64,000 nt of DNA from Aquipseudomonas alcaligenes (GTDB lineage: Bacteria; Pseudomonadota; Gammaproteobacteria; Pseudomonadales; Pseudomonadaceae), in assembly GCF_900156545.1 (NCBI RefSeq), contig NZ_FTNW01000007.1, positions 248,001 to 312,000 of the forward strand. Reading direction: 5' to 3'. The position numbers were made by a program, and so were the translations under genes. Each line of letters starts with the position of its first letter. The first letter of the stretch is position 1. Shown here in pieces: positions 61,145 through 64,000 of this stretch. The notes below the pieces were generated by a model. That model saw only the letters and a list, made by a program, of their open reading frames with translations. It had not been told where the DNA came from and did not search any database.

Positions 61145-62751
61145 CATTTCGGGGCTTCGCTGGCGGCCGGTGCCGCATTGTTGCGCTCGCGGTGTTCGCG
61201 CCCCCATTGCAGGACAATCAGCAACAGGGTGGGGATACCGAGCAGCGCGGTGGCGAGGAAGAACTGGGCGTAGCCGGCCTTCTCGACCATGACCCCGGAA
61301 TAGCCGCCGACCAGGCGTGGCAGCAGCAGCATGATGGAGCTGAGCAGAGCGTACTGGGTGGCGGAGAACTTCAGGTTGGTCAGGCTCGACAGGTAGGCGA
61401 CGAAGGCGGCGGTGGCCAGGCCGGAACTGAGGTTGTCGAGGGTGATGGTCAGCACCAGCATCAGCATGTGCGGGTCCAATGCCCACACGAGATGACTGAC
61501 CGTCTGCTTGCCGTACAGCAGCGGTTCAGTGACGGCGCCGAGGCCGGACAGGGTGGCGAACAGCAGGTTGGTGCCAGCCGAGGCTGCGCCGCCCAGCAGC
61601 AGGATCGGCATGATGCCGAAGCGCACGATCAGCAGGCCGCCAAGAGCGGCGCCGAGCAGGGTCATGACCAGGCCGAACAGCTTGCTGACGCTGGCGATCT
61701 GGCTTTTGGCGAAGCCCATGTCGATGTAGAAGACGTTGGCCATCACGCCCATTACCGTATCGGACATGCGATAGGTGGCGATCAGGCCGAGCAGCAGCAG
61801 GGCCTGCCAGCGGTAGCGCAGGATGAAGTCGTTGACCGGTGTCAGTACCGGGGCCAGGCCGCGACGGCCCATGCGTGACAGGCACACGGCGGTGAGGATG
61901 GTATAGAGCAGGAAGCGCAGGGTGGCGCGGTCCTCGCGCAGCAGCTCGCCCAGGCCGATTTCGCCGCTGAACAGCAGGCTGATGTCGCTGCGGAAGAACT
62001 GGGTGAACATCGCCGGCACCGAGACCAGCAGCACGATCAGCACCAGTACCGAGGCCAGCTGGCGGTACAGGCCGTAGCGTGCCGCCGCCATCTGCGTCTG
62101 CAGCGGCACCGGCGGCTCGCGCATCCACAGGGTGGTGATCAGCCCTGGCAGCATCAGCATGGCGAACAGCAGGTAGGTGCTGGCCCAGGCGCCGTGCTGG
62201 TAGCCGCTGTCCGGGTTGCCGAACCAGCCGGCAAAGTACAGGGCGCCGGCAGTGGCCAGCAGGGCGGCGACCCGGTAGCCGGCCATGTAACTGGCGGCCA
62301 GGGCGGCCTGGCGGGTGTCGTCGACGATTTCCAGGCGATAGGCATCCACCGCGATGTCCTGGGTGGCCGAGGCGAAGGCCACCACCACGGCCACGCCGAT
62401 CAGCCAGGACAGGTGCTGCTGCGGGTCGCACAGCGCCATGCCGATCAGGCCGAACGCCACCAGGCCCTGTGACAGTACCAGCCAGGAGCGGCGGCGGCCG
62501 AGGCGGCCGAGCAGCGGCAGGCGCCATTGGTCGAGCATCGGTGCCCAGACCCATTTGAAGGCATAGGCCAGGCCGATCAGGCTGGCGTAACCGATGGTCT
62601 GGTGGGTCACGCCGGCCTCGCGCAGCCATACCGAGAGGGTGGAAAACACCAGCATGTAGGGCAGGCCGGCGGCGAAGCCCAGCAGCAGCAGGGCCAGGGT
62701 GGCCGGGTGGGCATAGGTGGCGAGGGCGGCGCGCCAGGTTCTACGGGGCAT
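61144..62751 (-). CDS. ampG: Muropeptide permease AmpG (MFS)
   Basis: 535 aa inner-membrane major facilitator protein with about 12-14 hydrophobic segments. AmpG imports anhydro-muropeptides for cell-wall recycling and so feeds the signal for ampC beta-lactamase induction. The N-terminal GFAAGLPYMLVFSTLSVWLR, the segment ATQDIAVDAYRLE and the C-terminal LLPRLVGGYSGVMVE match the family. The ATG at 62751 (MPRRTWRAALATYAHP) is used; in-frame ATGs upstream would add a hydrophilic stretch of no clear function. The distant ampC is not in the window. Confidence 0.9.
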   Translation of the reverse strand: MPRRTWRAALATYAHPATLALLLLGFAAGLPYMLVFSTLSVWLREAGVTHQTIGYASLIGLAYAFKWVWAPMLDQWRLPLLGRLGRRRSWLVLSQGLVAFGLIGMALCDPQQHLSWLIGVAVVVAFASATQDIAVDAYRLEIVDDTRQAALAASYMAGYRVAALLATAGALYFAGWFGNPDSGYQHGAWASTYLLFAMLMLPGLITTLWMREPPVPLQTQMAAARYGLYRQLASVLVLIVLLVSVPAMFTQFFRSDISLLFSGEIGLGELLREDRATLRFLLYTILTAVCLSRMGRRGLAPVLTPVNDFILRYRWQALLLLGLIATYRMSDTVMGVMANVFYIDMGFAKSQIASVSKLFGLVMTLLGAALGGLLIVRFGIMPILLLGGAASAGTNLLFATLSGLGAVTEPLLYGKQTVSHLVWALDPHMLMLVLTITLDNLSSGLATAAFVAYLSSLTNLKFSATQYALLSSIMLLLPRLVGGYSGVMVEKAGYAQFFLATALLGIPTLLLIVLQWGREHRERNNAAPAASEAPK

Positions 62752-62785
62752 GGGGCTGGTCGGGAGTTCGGACAAAGGGCGCACT

Positions 62786-63178
62786 CTACCCCTTTGCCTC
62801 CTCCGGGCGCCAGCCGTGGCGGCGTATGTCGACACGGTCGTTACGGATGGTCAGGCCCTCGGCGCGCAGCCGCGCGCGCTGTTCCTCGCCGGACGGAGTG
62901 CCTGCCGCCAGGCTGAGGCGGCCACCGGCGCCGAGCACGCGGTGCCAGGGCAGGCGGGTGTCGTCCGGCAGTTGGCTGAGGGCGCGGCCGACCCAGCGGG
63001 CGGCGCGGCCGAGCCCTGCCAGGGCGGCCAGCTCGCCGTAGCTGACCACCTTGCCTGCGGGAATTGCCGCCAGCACCGAATAGAGTGCAGTCCGCCGGGC
63101 CTCGGGGCTTGCCGTGACCTCCAGCGCTGGGGCATGGTCTGCGCCTGTGAGCCGCTGATTGCCCGGTACCCTGTCCAT
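62786..63178 (-). CDS. Alkyltransferase-like protein (ATL), MGMT-fold DNA-binding
   Basis: 130 aa protein of the MGMT C-terminal DNA-binding family (IPAGKVVSYGELAALAGLGR, WVGRALSQLPDDTRLPWHRVL). The active-site PCHR of O6-alkylguanine methyltransferases is PWHR here, the mark of ATL proteins (E. coli YbaZ, yeast Atl1), which bind O6-alkylguanine and pass it to nucleotide excision repair instead of removing the alkyl group. The start is uncertain: ATG 63178 is used and 63190 is an alternative. The first 30 residues are not conserved in the family as I know it. Confidence 0.85.
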   Translation of the reverse strand: MDRVPGNQRLTGADHAPALEVTASPEARRTALYSVLAAIPAGKVVSYGELAALAGLGRAARWVGRALSQLPDDTRLPWHRVLGAGGRLSLAAGTPSGEEQRARLRAEGLTIRNDRVDIRRHGWRPEEAKG

Positions 63179-64000
63179 GTCGTTGCGCATCCTGCTGTCC
63201 TGTCTGTTGCTGAGCCTCAGCTGTTCGGCGTTCGCCGACACGGTGTGGTTGAACAATGGTGATCGCCTGACCGGCGAGATCCTGCTGCTCGATGGCGGCA
63301 AGCTGTCGTTCAAGACCAAGTATGCCGGGCGCGTGCTGATCGACTGGAAGGATATCGACACCCTCAGCGCGGACAAGCCCCTGATGCTGCGCCGCGCCGG
63401 CCGCGACAGCGAGAGCAGCGAGCGCCTGCGCGCCGCCGGCGTGGGCATGGTGCGGGTGGTCAATGGCCATGAGCAAGTGGTGGCGCTGGCCGAGATCGAT
63501 CGCCTGGTGCCGCCTCGGCCCCTTCTGGAGGATCGTGTCTGGGAGGGCAACCTGGACGCCAAACTGGACATGGAGCGCAACCAGAACCGCACCGATGAGT
63601 GGAAACTCAAGGGCAGCACGCGCATTGAGCACGGCCGCTGGCGCCACCTGCTGCGCGGTGAGCTGGAGCACGAAACCAAGAACGGGCAGAAGACTGAAGA
63701 CAACTGGGAGCTGGAGTACGACCTGGATCGCTTCCTGACCGATCACTGGTTCTGGCGTGTGGGCTTCGAACAGGACGAGGATCAGTTCGAGGATGTCACC
63801 CGCCAGCGTATTTATGGCAGCGGCCCGGGTTATCGCTTCTGGGACGACGAACTGGGGCGGCTGGATCTGATCACCAAGTTCAATCGTATTGAGCTCTACA
63901 GCCCTATCGGGGAGGCACAGTTCAACAGTTGGTCGCTGGAGTGGGACTACAAGCGTCTGCTCTGGGGCACGCGCCTGGAGTTCTATTCCACCGCCGAGGT
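63177..64000 (+). CDS. DUF481 outer-membrane-like protein, 3' end cut by window
   Basis: An open frame of 274 codons running to the window end without a stop. The N-terminus has a Sec signal peptide (MSLRILLSCLLLSLSCSAFA) followed by VWLNNGDRLTGEILLLDGGK and KYAGRVLIDWKDIDTL. From about residue 120 the sequence turns to alternating beta-strand segments (WEGNLDAKLDMERNQNRTDE, WRHLLRGELEHETKNGQ), as in DUF481/YdiY proteins predicted to form small outer-membrane barrels. Function is unknown. Its ATG overlaps the opposite-strand ATL start codon. Confidence 0.82.
   Translation, partial: MSLRILLSCLLLSLSCSAFADTVWLNNGDRLTGEILLLDGGKLSFKTKYAGRVLIDWKDIDTLSADKPLMLRRAGRDSESSERLRAAGVGMVRVVNGHEQVVALAEIDRLVPPRPLLEDRVWEGNLDAKLDMERNQNRTDEWKLKGSTRIEHGRWRHLLRGELEHETKNGQKTEDNWELEYDLDRFLTDHWFWRVGFEQDEDQFEDVTRQRIYGSGPGYRFWDDELGRLDLITKFNRIELYSPIGEAQFNSWSLEWDYKRLLWGTRLEFYSTAE

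Overview
The window is a GC-rich, gene-dense piece of core chromosome from a Pseudomonas-type gammaproteobacterium. The evidence is the gene content and order: an mla lipid-transport operon followed by ibaG, murA and hisGDC; algW; a fused cysNC; petABC next to sspAB; rnpB next to a complete dcw (division and cell wall) cluster ending in lpxC; then secA and argJ. As I recall it, this order closely follows one block of the P. aeruginosa chromosome, but I could not run an alignment and do not assign a species.

Layout. 1-3.1 kb: mlaFEDCB, outer-membrane phospholipid transport. 3.1-8.1 kb: ibaG, murA, hisG, hisD, hisC. 8.1-10.1 kb: algW (reverse) and a NIF3-family gene. 10.2-13.2 kb: cysD and cysNC, sulfate activation. 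13.2-20.4 kb: zapG-like gene, a small hydrolase, trpS, zapE, an AraC/GlxA-type regulator divergent from an acyl-CoA dehydrogenase, and an aldo/keto reductase. 20.6-25.5 kb: rplM-rpsI, petABC (cytochrome bc1) and sspAB. 25.5-30 kb: dolP, diaA, yraN and lpoA on the reverse strand, divergent from rsmI. 30.0-30.4 kb: the RNase P RNA gene. 30.5-48.5 kb: mraZ, rsmH, ftsL, ftsI, murE, murF, mraY, murD, ftsW, murG, murC, ddlB, ftsQ, ftsA, ftsZ, lpxC. 48.5-55 kb: a DciA-like gene (reverse), secA, argJ, a GST and a Nudix/ThiE-like fusion. 55-59.6 kb (reverse): cobalamin adenosyltransferase, a sensor histidine kinase, a ketopantoate reductase-like gene, and a response regulator with a degenerate GGDEF domain. 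59.7-64 kb: yajQ, mscS, ampG, an alkyltransferase-like gene, and the start of a DUF481 gene cut by the window end.

Many genes serve the envelope. Peptidoglycan precursor synthesis (murA, murC-F, mraY, murG, ddlB), septal synthesis and division (ftsI, ftsW, ftsL, ftsQ, ftsA, ftsZ, zapE, zapG-like), lipid A commitment (lpxC), outer-membrane homeostasis (mla, dolP, lpoA), envelope stress sensing (algW), secretion (secA) and muropeptide recycling (ampG) lie together. Genes within operons commonly overlap by 1-11 bases, and convergent pairs share bidirectional terminators.

I found no prophage, insertion sequence, CRISPR array, tRNA, rRNA or defence cassette, and no convincing undescribed multi-gene system. 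The points that merit a second look are small: GTAG-headed palindromes, one of which spans exactly between the stop codons of two convergent genes; a yraN gene with no standard start codon; an ordered MraZ-box array; and several enzyme-like domains missing key residues (ThiE-like, GGDEF, alkyltransferase-like, and PVWY in cytochrome b).
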